Origin: DASZUK01 sp963844575
GTDB taxonomy: Bacteria; Actinomycetota; Acidimicrobiia; Acidimicrobiales; RAAP-2
DNA: 64,000 nt
Direction: 5' to 3'
Assembly (NCBI GenBank): GCA_963844575.1
Contig: CAWJOU010000005.1
Span: 2,356,001-2,420,000 of the forward strand
Part shown: in pieces, positions 26,105 through 34,897 of the stretch
How the letters are laid out: each line of letters opens with the position of its first letter
Numbering within the stretch: the stretch's first letter is position 1
Translations under genes and position numbers: made by a program
Notes under the pieces: model-generated
What the model was told of the DNA's origin: nothing
The model's input: the letters and a program-made list of their open reading frames with translations, nothing else
The model's database searches: none

Positions 26105-27352
26105 CCGGCCGCGCCGCCGGACGAGCGAGTCGACGCTGACCGCGGCGAGCAGGACGAGCGCGGTGGCCATGTCCTGGCCGGCCGCGCTGACGCCGAGCAG
26201 GCCGAGGCCGTTGTAGACCGCGGCGATGACGACGCCGCCGAGCAGGGCGTGGACCGGCTTGCCCCGGCCGCCGAAGAGGCTCGCGCCGCCGATGACCGCG
26301 GCGGCCACCGCGTAGAGGACGAGCGTGCCGCCGTCGACATCGGTGGCGATCGAGCCGAGGCGGGACTCGTAGACGAGGCCGGCCATCCCCGCGGTCAGGC
26401 TGGCCATCATGAAGCCGATCGTCCGGACCCGAGCGACGTTGATGCCGGCCCGCCGGGCCGCCTCCGGGTTGGCGCCGATGGCGTACAGGTACCGCCCGGT
26501 CCTCGTGCGGGCGAACAGCCAGGACCAGGCCAGGACGACCGCGAGGACGAACGGGACGACCCACGGGACGCCCTGGAGGGGGACGAGCGAGCCGCGGTTG
26601 ACGTTGCAGACGACGACGAGGGCAACGCCGACGACCGCGACGACGGCGATGGTGGCAACGGTGATGCTGAGCGGCGGCGCGCTCAGGCCCTGCCGTCGAC
26701 GGCGGACGGTGCGGGTCACGGTGACGGCCGCGTACAGGCCGACGACCACGACGAGCGTCACCCAGCCGGCGACCGGGCTCATGTTCCCGTTGACCAGGTT
26801 GTAGACGACGCTGTTGCTGATCCGGACAACACCGCCGACCGCACCCTTGTCGATGTCGGCCAGCCAGATGAGCACGCCCTCCCAGCCGAGCAGGCCGGCC
26901 AGGGTGACGATGAACGACGGCAGCCGGAGCCGGGTGATGAGCGTGCCCTGCAGGGCACCGATGGCCGCGGTGGCGGCCAGGCCGGCGAGGACGGCCGACC
27001 ACCAGGGCCAGTTGTTCGGGCTGGCGAGCAGCTCGGCGATGATCATGCCACCGACCGCGGCGACGAACCCGGTCGACAGGTCGATCTCGCTCAGGACGAG
27101 CGCGAAGATCTCGGCCAGCCCGAGCAGCACGAAGACCGCGGCCTGGGTCAGCAGGTTGACGATGTTGCCGGCCGACAGGAAGACCGGCTCTTGGACCTGG
27201 AAGATCACGATGATGATGGCCAGGCCGGCCAGGATCGGCAGGACGCCGCTGTCGCCGTTCTTGATCCGAACCCACCAGGCCCGCAGGTACTCGCCGAGCG
27301 AGTCGGCGACGACCTCGGGCATCGGCACCGTCAGGTCCTCCGGCTCGCTCAT
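26096..27352 (-). CDS. Sugar ABC transporter permease (XylH/RbsC-like)
   Basis: 418 residues, about ten hydrophobic segments, for example GVLPILAGLAIIIVIFQVQE, NIVNLLTQAAVFVLLGLAEI, and ALLGGVVIAAVYNGLGLLGV. The permease loop YLYAIGANPEAARRAGINVA is the EAA-like coupling region of the CUT2 class. A long first segment plus an inserted pair of helices around residues 200-270 is as in xylose-type permeases. It is the last gene of a three-gene operon with the ATPase and the binding protein; two bases separate it from the ATPase gene. Confidence 0.85.
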   Translation of the reverse strand: MSEPEDLTVPMPEVVADSLGEYLRAWWVRIKNGDSGVLPILAGLAIIIVIFQVQEPVFLSAGNIVNLLTQAAVFVLLGLAEIFALVLSEIDLSTGFVAAVGGMIIAELLASPNNWPWWSAVLAGLAATAAIGALQGTLITRLRLPSFIVTLAGLLGWEGVLIWLADIDKGAVGGVVRISNSVVYNLVNGNMSPVAGWVTLVVVVGLYAAVTVTRTVRRRRQGLSAPPLSITVATIAVVAVVGVALVVVCNVNRGSLVPLQGVPWVVPFVLAVVLAWSWLFARTRTGRYLYAIGANPEAARRAGINVARVRTIGFMMASLTAGMAGLVYESRLGSIATDVDGGTLVLYAVAAAVIGGASLFGGRGKPVHALLGGVVIAAVYNGLGLLGVSAAGQDMATALVLLAAVSVDSLVRRRGRSA

Positions 27353-27354
27353 CG

Positions 27355-28140
27355 TCAGCTCGCCTCCGGCCGAGAGCGGGCGCCGGCCGTCATGTACTCG
27401 ACGACCGACTGCAGGTCGAAGTCGGCCGCCGGGCCGTCGACGGCCATCCGGCCGAGGTAGAGGACCGCGATGCGGTCGGCGACCCGGAGGACGTCGTTGA
27501 GGTTGTGCGAGACCATGAGGACCGCGACGCCCTGATCAGCCAGCCGCCGGATGAGGGCGAGCACCTGCTCGGTCTGGGACACGCCGAGCGCGGCGGTCGG
27601 CTCGTCCATGATGACCAACCGGGCGTTCGCCATGACCGCCTTGGCCACTGCCACCGACTGTCGCTGGCCCCCGGACAGGGAGGCGACGGGTTGGCGGATC
27701 GACCGCACCGTCGTCACGGCCAGCTCGCGGAGGGTGTTGCGGGCGGCGATCTCCATCGACGACTCGTCGAGGATGCCGTGCCGCCGGAGCTCGTGGCCGA
27801 GGAACATGTTCTGGACGATGTCGAGGTTGTCGCAGAGCGCGAGGTCCTGGTAGATCGTCGTGATGCCGAGCTGCTCGGCATCCTTCGGGTTGCGGAGCGT
27901 GACCGGCTCGCCCTGCCACCGAATACGGCCGGCGTCAGGCGCCCAGAGGCCGGCGACCGTCTTGATCAGCGACGACTTCCCGGCACCGTTGTCGCCGACC
28001 AGGGCCGTCACCAGCCCCTCGGGGATGTCCAGGTCGACCCGGTCGAGGGCCCGGACCGCGCCGAAGCTCTTGGAGATGCCCTCCAGGCGGAGCAGCGGGG
28101 GGCGACCGTCGCCCGGACCGCCCCGCCGCTCCGCGGTCAT
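27355..28140 (-). CDS. Sugar ABC transporter ATP-binding protein (single-domain, XylG-like)
   Basis: 261 residues, a single nucleotide-binding domain where CUT2 sugar importers usually have a tandem protein of about 500 residues. Walker A GDNGAGKSSLIKTVAGLW, Q-loop TTIYQDLALCDNLD, signature VASLSGGQRQSVAVAKA, Walker B ARLVIMDEPTAALG and switch His VLMVSHNLND are all present, so it should work as a homodimer. The ATG at 28140 directly abuts the stop of the binding-protein gene. Confidence 0.87.
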   Translation of the reverse strand: MTAERRGGPGDGRPPLLRLEGISKSFGAVRALDRVDLDIPEGLVTALVGDNGAGKSSLIKTVAGLWAPDAGRIRWQGEPVTLRNPKDAEQLGITTIYQDLALCDNLDIVQNMFLGHELRRHGILDESSMEIAARNTLRELAVTTVRSIRQPVASLSGGQRQSVAVAKAVMANARLVIMDEPTAALGVSQTEQVLALIRRLADQGVAVLMVSHNLNDVLRVADRIAVLYLGRMAVDGPAADFDLQSVVEYMTAGARSRPEAS

Positions 28141-29349
28141 CTATGGGTTGATCCCGGCGGCCTTGCAGTCGGTGGCGTAGTTGCCGCTGCAGAGCTGTGT
28201 CACCGGGACGAACTTGTCCTTGACGATCGTCGAGTTCATGTTCGCCGTAGTGACCCATTCCGGCGTGAGCAGCACCGAGGGGACGGCGACGTGGGCGGTG
28301 GTGTCCTCCGTCGAGCTGTTCACCAGGTCGGTCGGCGGCTTCTGCCCGGCCCGCAGGTACAGCGCGAGGGCGGCCGCCCCCTGGGCCTCGAGGTAGATCG
28401 GCTTGTACGCGGTGCCGCACTGGTAGCCGGCGAGGATGTTCTGCAGCCCGACCAGCGTGGCGTCCTGGCCGGTCGTCGGGAACGTCTTCGGCGCGATGTG
28501 CAGCGTCTGCAGGTACGTGATGATCGGCGCCCCGGTCTCGTCGTTCGGGATCAGCGCGGCGTTGATGTTCGGATGGGCGGTATATGCGTCCTGGAACTCC
28601 GACTCGGCCTGTGATGTTGTCCACGTGCCGGCGGTGTTGGTGACGTCGACCCACTTGCCGGAGCTGAAGTACGGCTTCATCACGCCGTTGTAGCCCTGGG
28701 CGAACAGCGTGGCGTTGTTGTCCGTCGGTGCGCCGTGCATGACGACGACCTCGGGCTTCTTGACGTGCCAGGCGGCGACGCAGCTCACGAGGCCCTGGCC
28801 GATCAACTTGCCGACCTGGACGTTGTTGAAGCTGACGTAGTACTCACGGCTGCCGCCGAGGGTCAGCCGGTCGTAGTCGATGACGTCGACGCCATGGGAT
28901 TTGGCGTAGCTCTCGATCGACGTGCCGACGCCGGAGTCGAGCGGGTCGACGAGCAGGACGGTCGCCCCGTTGGTGATGTCCGTCTCGGCGTCCGTCAGCT
29001 GCGTGGCGTCGCTGCCCTGGGCGTTCTGGATGGTGTACTCCGACGGCTTGAGGCCGGCCCGGGAGAACGCCCGGGAGAGGTCGGGGGCGTCGAACTCGAC
29101 GTAGCGGGTCGAGCTCGTCGTGTCGGGCAGGATGGCCGCCACCTTCCCGTGCCCGGCCGCCGCCAGCGTCTGAAGATGGGTCATGGCCGAGAAGTTGTTG
29201 GTGAAAGACGACACTGGCAGGGTCGACGGCCCCTTCGATGCCGCGCCGGCGACCCCGCTGCCGGCGATCGCCACCCCAGCGCCCGCGGCTACCAGAGATC
29301 CGGCGGCCGCACCGGTGGCAAGAAGTTTTCCGATTCGCGATGCAAACAT
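28141..29349 (-). CDS. Sugar-binding protein of ABC importer (XylF-like)
   Basis: 402 residues. Periplasmic-binding-protein type I fold: TVLLVDPLDSGVGTSIESYA, then HGVDVIDYDRLTLGGSREYY, VSFNNVQVGKLIGQGLV and NAALIPNDETGAPIITYLQT resemble xylose and multiple-sugar binding proteins. The start ATG at 29349 has a GGGGGTGG site, and the N-terminus MFASRIGKLLATGAAAGSLV leads to an Ala-rich cleavage region. No lipobox Cys is seen, unusual for a Gram-positive binding protein. Encoded first in the importer operon. The actual ligand may differ from xylose. Confidence 0.84.
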   Translation of the reverse strand: MFASRIGKLLATGAAAGSLVAAGAGVAIAGSGVAGAASKGPSTLPVSSFTNNFSAMTHLQTLAAAGHGKVAAILPDTTSSTRYVEFDAPDLSRAFSRAGLKPSEYTIQNAQGSDATQLTDAETDITNGATVLLVDPLDSGVGTSIESYAKSHGVDVIDYDRLTLGGSREYYVSFNNVQVGKLIGQGLVSCVAAWHVKKPEVVVMHGAPTDNNATLFAQGYNGVMKPYFSSGKWVDVTNTAGTWTTSQAESEFQDAYTAHPNINAALIPNDETGAPIITYLQTLHIAPKTFPTTGQDATLVGLQNILAGYQCGTAYKPIYLEAQGAAALALYLRAGQKPPTDLVNSSTEDTTAHVAVPSVLLTPEWVTTANMNSTIVKDKFVPVTQLCSGNYATDCKAAGINP

Positions 29350-29593
29350 CGCGCCACCCCCTTCTATATAGAGCGATTTCTCGCAATTATCGCCTACTGA
29401 ACGCCAGTGTAGACCGATTAGAAACAAAGTTGCAGGAATAATTCAATAAAGATAAAATCGTTGTTTTTCAATCCGCTGGACGGGTCGGCGGGTCCGGGCA
29501 GCGGCGCCTGAACGGCGTCTGAACGGCGTCCGGACGGCGCCCGGGCGACGGGCGGAGCACCACTTCAGAAGCGGGCGGCGGTAGGGTCCGGAG
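29350..29593. promoter_or_regulatory. Divergent intergenic region between sugar importer and alaS-side operon
   Basis: Unusually AT-rich between about 29365 and 29470. It contains TATATAG just upstream of the binding-protein ribosome-binding site and the inverted repeat GCGATTTCTCGC at 29373-29384 (GCGA/TCGC arms), a possible operator for a sugar-responsive regulator. On the other side TAGGGT (29582-29587) lies 6 nt before the ATG at 29594. No gene is seen in the gap. Confidence 0.4.
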
Positions 29594-29974
29594 ATGGCTG
29601 CGGTCGATGTCGTCGTCCTCGTGGCCGCAGTCGTGGCCTGCGTCGCGGCCATCGTCGGCGTCGCCGCCGCGGTCGTCCTCGTCGGGCAGGTTCGCCGGCT
29701 CGAACGGGGCATCGAACGGCTGCGCGGCGAGACGGTGCCGCTAGTGGTGGAAGCCCGCGAGGCGGTCGGGTACGCGACGTCGGAGATGGCTCGGGTCGAG
29801 GCAGTTCTCGAGGACACCGAGGCCGTGACGGCCACCGTCGACTCCGCGTCGAAGCTGGCCCAGCGGGCATTCGCCAATCCGGTCGTGAAGGTGCTCGCCT
29901 TCCGGGCCGGGACGGCTGGCGGGCTGCGCCGGTTGCGGGACCAGGACCGGCTCCGGGACCGGGACCGGCCATGA
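29594..29974 (+). CDS. DUF948-like small membrane protein
   Basis: 126 residues. One N-terminal transmembrane segment (VVVLVAAVVACVAAIVGVAA, about residues 6-32) followed by a long amphipathic helix (RRLERGIERLRGETVPLVVE and ATSEMARVEAVLEDTEAVTA), the layout of DUF948 proteins encoded just upstream of alaS in many actinobacteria. The function is unknown. The start lies 6 nt after TAGGGT without a ribosome-binding site. Seventeen bases separate it from the next small gene. Confidence 0.72.
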   Translation: MAAVDVVVLVAAVVACVAAIVGVAAAVVLVGQVRRLERGIERLRGETVPLVVEAREAVGYATSEMARVEAVLEDTEAVTATVDSASKLAQRAFANPVVKVLAFRAGTAGGLRRLRDQDRLRDRDRP

Positions 29975-29990
29975 TCAGGAGGGAGCGACG

Positions 29991-30290
29991 ATGATGAAAC
30001 GACCGTTCTGGTTCGGCACCGGCGTGGCCGCCGGCGTGGCGGGCACGCTCTGGGCCGAGCAGCGGATCCGCCGGCAGATGGCGAGGCTCACGCCGAACTA
30101 CGTCGCCAACCAGGCCGTGCGCCAGATCGGCGATCGCGTGCGCTCGGCGGTCGACGCGGGCCGCCAGGAGCGGGACCGCCGGGAGGCCGAGCTGTGGGCC
30201 GAGCTCGATCGACGGACGATGGTCCCGATGCCGGCCCCGGAGCGGCCGGCATCGCGTGGTCGTCACACGGCCCGGAGGGTTCGTCACTAG
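29991..30290 (+). CDS. Small conserved hypothetical protein upstream of alaS
   Basis: 99 residues. An N-terminal hydrophobic stretch (PFWFGTGVAAGVAGTLWAEQ) leads into a charged helix (RQMARLTPNYVANQAVRQIG, then QERDRREAELWAELDRR) and an Arg-rich tail. Ribosome-binding site GGAGGGAGCGACG before ATG ATG. In actinobacteria a similar small protein sits between the DUF948 gene and alaS; position and length are the main evidence. No function can be assigned. Confidence 0.65.
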   Translation: MMKRPFWFGTGVAAGVAGTLWAEQRIRRQMARLTPNYVANQAVRQIGDRVRSAVDAGRQERDRREAELWAELDRRTMVPMPAPERPASRGRHTARRVRH

Positions 30291-30325
30291 ACCGCAAGGT
30301 GCGAAAGCGCCGGTAGTCTGCCCGG

Positions 30326-32890
30326 ATGGACGCGAACCAGCTCCGGGCCGCTTTCACCGGGTACTTCGCCAGCCGCGGCCACGAGGTGGTCCCGTCGGCC
30401 AGCCTGATCCCGCACGACCCGACGGTCCTGTTCACGATCGCCGGGATGGTCCCGTTCAAGCCGTACTTCGTCGGCGACGAGACCGCGCCGTGGCCACGGG
30501 CGACGTCGGTACAGAAGTGCTTCCGGACGCTCGACATCGACCTCGTCGGGACGACGACGCGGCACTGCACCTTCTTCGAGATGCTCGGCAACTTCAGTTT
30601 CGGCGACTACTTCAAGGCCGAGGCGATCCCGTTCGCGTGGGGCCTCGTCACCGATGTGCTCGGGATGGATGCCGACCGGTTGTGGATAACCGTTCACGAG
30701 TCCGACGACGACGCGGCGGAGATCTGGCTCGACGCCATCGGTGTGCCCGCGGACCGGATCCAGCGGATGGGCGAGGACAACTGGTGGGGGATGGGCGAGA
30801 CCGGTCCGTGCGGCCCGTGCTCGGAGATCTACTTCGACAAGGGTGACGCCTACGGCGCGCCCGGCGGTCCGGCGCACGGGGGGTCGGAACGGTTCGTCGA
30901 GATCTGGAACCTGGTCTTCATGCAGTTCAACCGGGCCGCCGACGGGACGCTGCACGACTTGCCGCGCAAGAGCATCGACACGGGGGCCGGGCTGGAGCGG
31001 ATCCTGCCGATCCTCCAGGGCACCGACTCGGTCTTTGCCACCGACGTCCTCGCCCCACTGGTCGCCGCGGCCGAGGAGCTGACCGGCGTCCGCTACGGCG
31101 CCGACGACCGGTCCGACGTCGCGCTTCGCGTGCTCGCCGATCACGGTCGGGCGATGACGATGCTCGTCGCCGATGGCGTCATCCCGTCGAACGACGGCCG
31201 CGGCTACGTGCTCCGCCGCGTCATCCGCCGAGCGGTGCTCGCGGCACGCCGGCTCGGCGCGACCGGGCTCGTCACGCCCGGCCTGGCCGACGAGTCGGCC
31301 CGGGTGATGGGGGTGGCGCATCCGACGCTGACGGAGTCGCTCGACGTCGTCCAGACCGTGCTCGAGCGGGAGGAGACCGGGTTCGACCGGACGCTGCGGA
31401 CCGGATTGACGCTCATCGAAGGGGCACTGGCCGGGATCGACGCCGGCGGAACGCTGTCCGGCGACGTCGCGTTCCGGCTCCACGACACCCACGGCTTCCC
31501 GATCGAGCTGACCGAGGAGCTGGCGACCGAGGCTGACGTGACGGTCGACCGCGAGGGCTACGACGAGCACATGGCCGAGCAGCGGGCCCGGGCCCGCCAG
31601 GCGGCGAAGGTTCCGGCCGCGGCCGACGAGGGCGCCTACCGGGGCCTGCTCGAGGACGACGGGCCGACGGCGTTCGTCGGGCGGTCGCCGGACCACTACG
31701 CGGTGCCGGCCCGGGTGGTCGGCGTGCTGGCCGGGTCGGAGCCGGGCACCGCGGAGATCTTCCTCGACCGGACGCCGTTCTACGCCGAGGGCGGCGGCCA
31801 GGTCGGCGACATCGGGACGATCGTCACCGAGACCGGCCGGGCCGACGTCTACGAGACGGTGCCCGCGCTGCCGGGTCTGAGCGCGCACCGGGCCAAGGTG
31901 ACGGGGGACCTCTTCGTCGACCAGGACGCACTGGCGACGATCGACGGGCCACGCCGGGAGGCGCTGCGGCGGAACCACACCGGGACGCACCTCCTCCATG
32001 CCGCGCTCCGCACCGTGCTGGGCGACCACGTCCGTCAGCAGGGGTCGTTGGTCGCGCCGGACCGGCTGCGATTCGACTTCGCCCACCACTCGGCGCCGTC
32101 GCCCGAAGAACTGGACGCCGTCGCCGAGATGGCCAATGCGGACGTCCTGACCGACGACGCGGTCGAGACGACGGAAGCCGGTCGGGCCGAGGCCGAGGCG
32201 ATGGGCGCGGTCGCGTTCTTCGGGGACAAGTACGGCGACGTCGTCCGGGTCGTCCGGGCCGGCCGGCACTCGCTCGAGTTCTGCGGCGGCACCCATGTCG
32301 ACGCCCTCGGCATGATCGGGCCGATCGCCATCGTCTCGGAAGGCTCGATCGGCTCGAACACCCGGCGGATCGAGGCCGTCACCGGCCTGGCCACCGTCGA
32401 ACGGGCCCGGCGCCGCGAGGCGCTCGTCCAGGAGGCGGCGACGCTGCTGAAGGTCGAGCCGGACGGCGTCGTCGACGCGCTGCAGCGACTGCTCGACCGC
32501 CAGCGGACGACCGACAAGGAGCTGGCGCGCCTTCGGAGCTCGGCGGTCGATGCCGACGCGGCCGAGCTGGCGGCCACCGCGGAGGACGGCGTCGTCGTCG
32601 CTCGCCGCGACGGCCGGGCCGCCGAGGAGCTCCGGGCGCTTGCCCAGGCGGTGCGGCGGCGGGACGGCGTGCGCGCCGCGGTCGTCGGCGGGACCGCCGA
32701 CGGGGCCAAGGTGGCGATCGCCATCGCCACCGGCGGCGAGCCGGATGCCGGCGCGCTCGTCAAGCAGGTCGGCCAGATCGTCCAGGGCGGCGGCGGCGGC
32801 TCGCCCGACGTGGCGGTCGCCGGCGGCCGGGACGCATCCCGGCTCGACGACGCGTTGGCCGAAGCCCGCCGGGTCCTCCTCGACCGGTGA
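30326..32890 (+). CDS. alaS: Alanyl-tRNA synthetase
   Basis: 854 residues, full length. Charges tRNA-Ala. Class II catalytic core: KCFRTLDIDLVGTTTRHCTF, FFEMLGNFSFGDYFK, NWWGMGETGPCGPCSEIYFD and SIDTGAGLERILPIL. Editing domain: RRNHTGTHLLHAALRTVLG (HxxxH) and SLEFCGGTHVDALG (CxxxH), the zinc site that removes mis-charged Ser/Gly. C-Ala domain with GGGGGSPDVAVAGGRDAS. TAGTCT lies 6 nt before the ATG and there is no ribosome-binding site. Its TGA overlaps the GTG of ruvX. Confidence 0.96.
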   Translation: MDANQLRAAFTGYFASRGHEVVPSASLIPHDPTVLFTIAGMVPFKPYFVGDETAPWPRATSVQKCFRTLDIDLVGTTTRHCTFFEMLGNFSFGDYFKAEAIPFAWGLVTDVLGMDADRLWITVHESDDDAAEIWLDAIGVPADRIQRMGEDNWWGMGETGPCGPCSEIYFDKGDAYGAPGGPAHGGSERFVEIWNLVFMQFNRAADGTLHDLPRKSIDTGAGLERILPILQGTDSVFATDVLAPLVAAAEELTGVRYGADDRSDVALRVLADHGRAMTMLVADGVIPSNDGRGYVLRRVIRRAVLAARRLGATGLVTPGLADESARVMGVAHPTLTESLDVVQTVLEREETGFDRTLRTGLTLIEGALAGIDAGGTLSGDVAFRLHDTHGFPIELTEELATEADVTVDREGYDEHMAEQRARARQAAKVPAAADEGAYRGLLEDDGPTAFVGRSPDHYAVPARVVGVLAGSEPGTAEIFLDRTPFYAEGGGQVGDIGTIVTETGRADVYETVPALPGLSAHRAKVTGDLFVDQDALATIDGPRREALRRNHTGTHLLHAALRTVLGDHVRQQGSLVAPDRLRFDFAHHSAPSPEELDAVAEMANADVLTDDAVETTEAGRAEAEAMGAVAFFGDKYGDVVRVVRAGRHSLEFCGGTHVDALGMIGPIAIVSEGSIGSNTRRIEAVTGLATVERARRREALVQEAATLLKVEPDGVVDALQRLLDRQRTTDKELARLRSSAVDADAAELAATAEDGVVVARRDGRAAEELRALAQAVRRRDGVRAAVVGGTADGAKVAIAIATGGEPDAGALVKQVGQIVQGGGGGSPDVAVAGGRDASRLDDALAEARRVLLDR

Positions 32891-33291
32891 GCCGCGCCGT
32901 CGCCGTCGACCTCGGCCAGCGGCGGATCGGGGTGGCCGTCAGTGACGCCGCCGGCACGATGGCCTTTCCGCGTCCCGTCGTCGAGCGGCAGGGCGACTGG
33001 GTCCGCGCCATCGCCGACGTCGTCGCGGAGATCGACGCGGCCGTCGTCGTCGTCGGCTTGCCACTGTCGCTCGACGGCCGAGAGGGGCCGGCCGCGCAGG
33101 CGGCCCGGGCGGCGGTCGACGAGCTGGTGGCCGCGGTCGCCGTGCCGGTCGAGACGTTCGACGAGCGGCTGACGACGGTGTCGGCCGAAGCCGCGCTGGC
33201 CGAAGCGGGTAAGCGCGGCCCCGCCCGCCGGCAGTCGGTCGACAGCGCGGCCGCGACCGTCCTGCTCCAGGCCTGGCTGGCCTCACGATGA
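32887..33291 (+). CDS. ruvX: Holliday-junction resolvase-like protein RuvX/YqgF
   Basis: 134 residues. RNase H-like fold: AVDLGQRRIGVAVSDAAG (first catalytic Asp), VVVVGLPLSLDGREGPAAQ, VETFDERLTTVSAEAAL (Glu/Arg motif) and SVDSAAATVLLQAWL (last Asp). Family members take part in pre-16S rRNA 5' maturation and possibly junction resolution. Translationally coupled on both sides: GTGA with alaS and ATGA with mltG. Confidence 0.93.
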   Translation: MSRAVAVDLGQRRIGVAVSDAAGTMAFPRPVVERQGDWVRAIADVVAEIDAAVVVVGLPLSLDGREGPAAQAARAAVDELVAAVAVPVETFDERLTTVSAEAALAEAGKRGPARRQSVDSAAATVLLQAWLASR

Positions 33292-34082
33292 GACACCGGC
33301 GGCGGCGATCGAAACGGCGAGCTCTCGTCGCCGCGACGGTCGTCGTCGTGGTCCTGGCCGGTGTGCTCGTGTGGTACCTGACCCGGACGACCGGGCCGCC
33401 GCCGTACACACTCGACGTCAAGCCCGGCTACACCGTCGCCGAGGTGGCCAACCAGCTCGGCGGGCACATCGCGACATCCTTCGTCAAGGTCTCCCACACG
33501 GTGCCGTCGCAGTTCCAGCCGTCCGGCAACCACAGCCTCGAGGGACTGCTCGGGACCGGTGACTACCAGGTCACGGCCGACGAGACGGCCGAGCAGCTGC
33601 TGACGACGATGGTCGACCGGTTCGACCACCAGGCCGCGGCCGCCGGGCTGAACGCCAAGTCGGCGGCGAAGCTCGGGATGTCGGAGTACGACGTGGTCAT
33701 CGCCGCGTCGATCGTCGAGAAGGAGGGGTACTACGACAAGAACATGGGCAAGGTCGCCCGGGTGATCGTCAACCGGCTGGCCCAGGGGATGACGCTCGAC
33801 ATGACATCGACGGTGCTGTTCTCGCTCGGCCAGGACGGCGGCACAGTCACGCCACACGACCGGCAGCTCGACACGCCGTACAACACGTACAAGCACGCCG
33901 GCCTGACGCCGACGCCGATCTGCTTCCCGTCGATGGCCGCGTTGCGGGCCGCCGTCGACCCGACGCCCGGTACGTGGCTGTACTTCGTCGTCGTCGACAA
34001 GGACGGAACGGAGGCCTTCTCGACGACATACACACAGCAGATCGCCAACGAGAAGTTGGCCGCCAGCCGGGGGCTCGGATGA
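33288..34082 (+). CDS. mltG: Endolytic murein transglycosylase MltG
   Basis: 264 residues, shorter than the usual 330-400. One transmembrane anchor (VAATVVVVVLAGVLVWYLTR), a LysM-like domain with LEGLLGTGDYQVTADETAEQ, and the YceG catalytic core with the Glu in YDVVIAASIVEKEG, then TLDMTSTVLFSLG and YNTYKHAGLTPTPICFPSM. Cleaves nascent glycan strands and sets their length. Coupled to ruvX upstream and aroE downstream by ATGA overlaps, as in other actinobacteria. Confidence 0.92.
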   Translation: MRHRRRRSKRRALVAATVVVVVLAGVLVWYLTRTTGPPPYTLDVKPGYTVAEVANQLGGHIATSFVKVSHTVPSQFQPSGNHSLEGLLGTGDYQVTADETAEQLLTTMVDRFDHQAAAAGLNAKSAAKLGMSEYDVVIAASIVEKEGYYDKNMGKVARVIVNRLAQGMTLDMTSTVLFSLGQDGGTVTPHDRQLDTPYNTYKHAGLTPTPICFPSMAALRAAVDPTPGTWLYFVVVDKDGTEAFSTTYTQQIANEKLAASRGLG

Positions 34083-34897
34083 CCCCGTCGGCCACCACCC
34101 GCGTGGTCGGGGTGGTCGGTGACCCGGTCGGCCACTCGCTGTCGCCGCGGCTGCACAACGCCGCCTTCGACGCCCTCGGCCTCGACTGGGTGTCCGTCGC
34201 GTTCCCGGTGCCCGACGGAGCGGCCGCCGATGCGGTGGCCGGGATGCGGGCGCTGGGCATCGCCGGGCTGTCCGTGACGATGCCGCACAAGACGGCCGTC
34301 GCCGGCCTCGTCGACCGTCTGACCCCGGTGGCCGAGGTGCTGGCCGCGGTGAACTGCCTCTTCTGGGACGGCGACTCGTTGGTCGGCGACAACACCGACG
34401 GGATCGGGTTCGTCGCGTCCCTACGCCGCGGGGCCGGCTTCGATCCGGACGGCCGGCGCTGCCTGGTCATCGGGGCCGGCGGTGCGGCCCGAGCCGTCGT
34501 CCGGGCCCTGGCCGACGGCGGTGCGACCGACGTCGTCGTCGTCAACCGGACGGCCGAGCGAGCGGCGACCGCGGCCGCGCTGGCCGGTGATCGGGGACGG
34601 GTCGGCAGCCCGGACGACGCCCGGTCGGCCGATCTCGTCGTTCAGGCGACGCCGGCCGGGATGGCCGGCAGCTCGGTACGGCCATTGGTCGACCCCGGCC
34701 AGCTCGGCGCCGGGCAGGTCGCGGCCGACCTCGTCTATCACCCTCGGATGACGCAGTGGCTGCTCGACGCGGCCGCCGCCGGCGCCACGCCGGTCGGTGG
34801 ACTCGGCATGCTCGTCCACCAGGCCGCGGCACAGCTCGAGCGGTGGACCGGCCAGCCGGCACCGGTCGAAGCGATGTGGGCGGCCGTCAGCCACTAG
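34079..34897 (+). CDS. aroE: Shikimate dehydrogenase
   Basis: 272 residues. Reduces 3-dehydroshikimate in aromatic amino acid synthesis. Substrate-site motifs HSLSPRLHNAAF and TMPHKTAV (catalytic Lys), NCLFWDGDSLVGDNTDGIGF (catalytic Asp), Rossmann loop VIGAGGAARAVVRALADGG with VVNRT for cofactor choice, and LVYHPRMTQWL. Start ATG overlaps the mltG stop. Ends the alaS-ruvX-mltG-aroE operon; its 3' end overlaps the convergent HNH gene by 11 bases. Confidence 0.93.
   Translation: MTPSATTRVVGVVGDPVGHSLSPRLHNAAFDALGLDWVSVAFPVPDGAAADAVAGMRALGIAGLSVTMPHKTAVAGLVDRLTPVAEVLAAVNCLFWDGDSLVGDNTDGIGFVASLRRGAGFDPDGRRCLVIGAGGAARAVVRALADGGATDVVVVNRTAERAATAAALAGDRGRVGSPDDARSADLVVQATPAGMAGSSVRPLVDPGQLGAGQVAADLVYHPRMTQWLLDAAAAGATPVGGLGMLVHQAAAQLERWTGQPAPVEAMWAAVSH

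Noticed and set aside
29373..29384. A confident catabolite-control operator for the sugar importer
   Set aside because: Arms are only 4 bp; kept only as a weak possibility within the promoter region entry.
30287..32296. A 669-residue minus-strand open frame opposite alaS
   Set aside because: High-GC codon shadow of alaS, with composition typical of antisense frames.
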